Source of the DNA: an uncultured Bacilli bacterium
Lineage (GTDB): Bacteria > Bacillota_I > Bacilli_A > RF39 > UBA660
DNA: 6,319 bases
Direction of reading: 5' to 3'
Assembly (NCBI GenBank): GCA_934131695.1
Contig: CAKOZV010000032.1
Span: 1 to 6,319, forward strand
Shown: positions 6,027 to 6,319 of the stretch, piece after piece
Position numbering within the stretch: the first letter of the stretch is position 1
Layout: each line of letters opens with the position of its first letter
The notes under the pieces: model-generated
Database searches by the model: none
Told to the model about the DNA's origin: nothing
The model's input: the letters and a program-made list of their open reading frames with translations, nothing else
Position numbers and translations under genes: made by a program

Positions 6027-6066
6027 AACTAGGTCATATTTTAACTTTTCCCGTACTAGTTTTTTT
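6027..6066 (+). terminator. Weak plus-strand terminator candidate
   Basis: AACTAG (6027-6032) can pair with CTAGTT (6056-6061), and the stem runs into a stretch of seven T (6060-6066). The loop is 23 bases long and mostly unpaired, so the structure is marginal. It could stop read-through from the recombinase operon before the better terminator at 6076-6105. Confidence 0.25.
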
Positions 6067-6075
6067 AATTAAAGT

Positions 6076-6116
6076 AAAAGATGGATTACAACAAACCCAT
6101 CTTTTTGATTTTTTCT
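6076..6116. terminator. Bidirectional intrinsic terminator
   Basis: AAAAGATGG (6076-6084) pairs perfectly with CCATCTTTT (6097-6105) around a 12-base loop. On the plus strand it is followed by TTGATTTTTTC. On the minus strand the stem ends in CTTTTACTTT. It can therefore end both the plus-strand operon and the minus-strand Rpn-type gene. The stop codon of the latter (6088-6086) lies in the loop, so its last codons form one arm of the stem. Confidence 0.7.
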
Positions 6117-6319
6117 AAGGATATTCCGGTCATTTCTATAACTTTTTTAGGAGTTATACCGTTTTTAAGCATAGTAGATATAATAGAAAATTGACCTTCT
6201 TCGCGTCCTTCTTCACGTCCTTCTCTGAGACCTTCATTACGACCTTCTTCACGGCCTTCTTTGAGACCTTCATTACGACCTTCTTCACGACCATCTTCCT
6301 TAGCTATCTTATTATAATA
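6086..6319 (-). CDS. C-terminal part of an Rpn/PD-(D/E)XK 'transposase' family protein (cut by window edge)
   Basis: The last 77 residues of a minus-strand gene are visible, in frame to the window edge; the start and the nuclease domain lie outside. The visible part opens with YYNKIAKEDG. It continues as a Gly-Arg-Glu-Asn repeat (units like GREEGRNEGLKE) and ends in a helical tail, MLKNGITPKKVIEMTGISLEKIKKMG. This is the standard ending of Rpn-type proteins, which carry a PD-(D/E)XK nuclease domain, promote recombination and are often annotated as putative transposases. Arg in the repeat is CGT or CGC, unlike the AGA used in the operon, which hints at separate ancestry or repeat-driven composition. 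The gene converges on the operon and shares the terminator at 6076-6105. Whether the full gene is intact cannot be judged. Confidence 0.8.
   Translation of the reverse strand, partial: YYNKIAKEDGREEGRNEGLKEGREEGRNEGLREGREEGREEGQFSIISTMLKNGITPKKVIEMTGISLEKIKKMGLL
6194..6292 (-). repeat. Tandem 36-base coding repeat (2.75 units)
   Basis: Read on the minus strand, unit 1 (6292-6257) and unit 2 (6256-6221) differ at only two of 36 bases. A diverged 27-base third unit follows (6220-6194). Each full unit encodes 12 residues of the form GREEGRNEGL(K/R)E. The near-identity at DNA level, including synonymous positions, points to recent expansion by slippage or recombination inside the gene. Confidence 0.85.

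Noticed and set aside
5996..6032. Possible dif site near the Xer gene
   Set aside because: GGTTAACT at 6023-6030 recalls one end of Firmicutes dif sites, but I see no matching left arm and central spacer at the right distance.
6081..6194. Plus-strand frame of 37 codons starting at ATG 6081
   Set aside because: It is antisense to the well-supported Rpn-type coding region, starts inside the terminator hairpin and lacks a ribosome site.
6200..6292. CRISPR-like or intergenic direct repeats
   Set aside because: The units are contiguous, in frame and encode a known type of protein repeat; there are no spacers.

Overview
This is a 6.3 kb, strongly AT-rich stretch that looks like a low-GC Firmicutes or Mollicutes-like chromosome. 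Shine-Dalgarno sites are mostly AGGAG-like and Arg codons are mostly AGA. Trp is read from TGG in all genes and TGA is not used inside any of them, so the standard bacterial code fits better than the Mycoplasma code. An uncultured gut Bacilli/Mycoplasmatota-type organism is my best guess (inference, not proven).

Left edge (1-164): no protein gene. It holds a GC-rich hairpin with a GTGA loop (about 20-52), a T-rich stretch, and a perfect TATAAT box at 137-142. The box argues that the first gene starts at ATG 165 rather than the upstream GTG at 144.

Core (165-5886): eight plus-strand genes with gaps of at most 11 bases or short overlaps, very probably one operon. In order: a YgjP-like HExxH metalloprotein; a SpoU/TrmH-type 2'-O-ribose methyltransferase; rimM (30S maturation); trmD (m1G37 of tRNA); an unrecognised 137-residue helical protein; tgt (queuosine pathway, G34 of tRNA); an unrecognised 259-residue protein; and a Xer-type tyrosine recombinase closest to XerC. 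The theme is rRNA/tRNA modification and ribosome assembly, with the chromosome dimer-resolution recombinase as the last gene. The rpsP and rplS genes that usually flank rimM-trmD are not next to them here.

Right edge (5887-6319): minus-strand features converge on the operon. A possible 28-codon gene for a single-pass membrane peptide abuts the recombinase stop codon. A promoter-like box and a clear bidirectional terminator follow. Last is the C-terminal end of an Rpn/PD-(D/E)XK 'transposase' family protein with Gly-Arg-Glu-rich tandem repeats, cut off by the window edge.

I found no CRISPR array, tRNA, rRNA or clear new defence system. The most open questions are the two unrecognised operon genes, the unusual Tgt pocket residues, the small membrane peptide and the left-edge hairpin.
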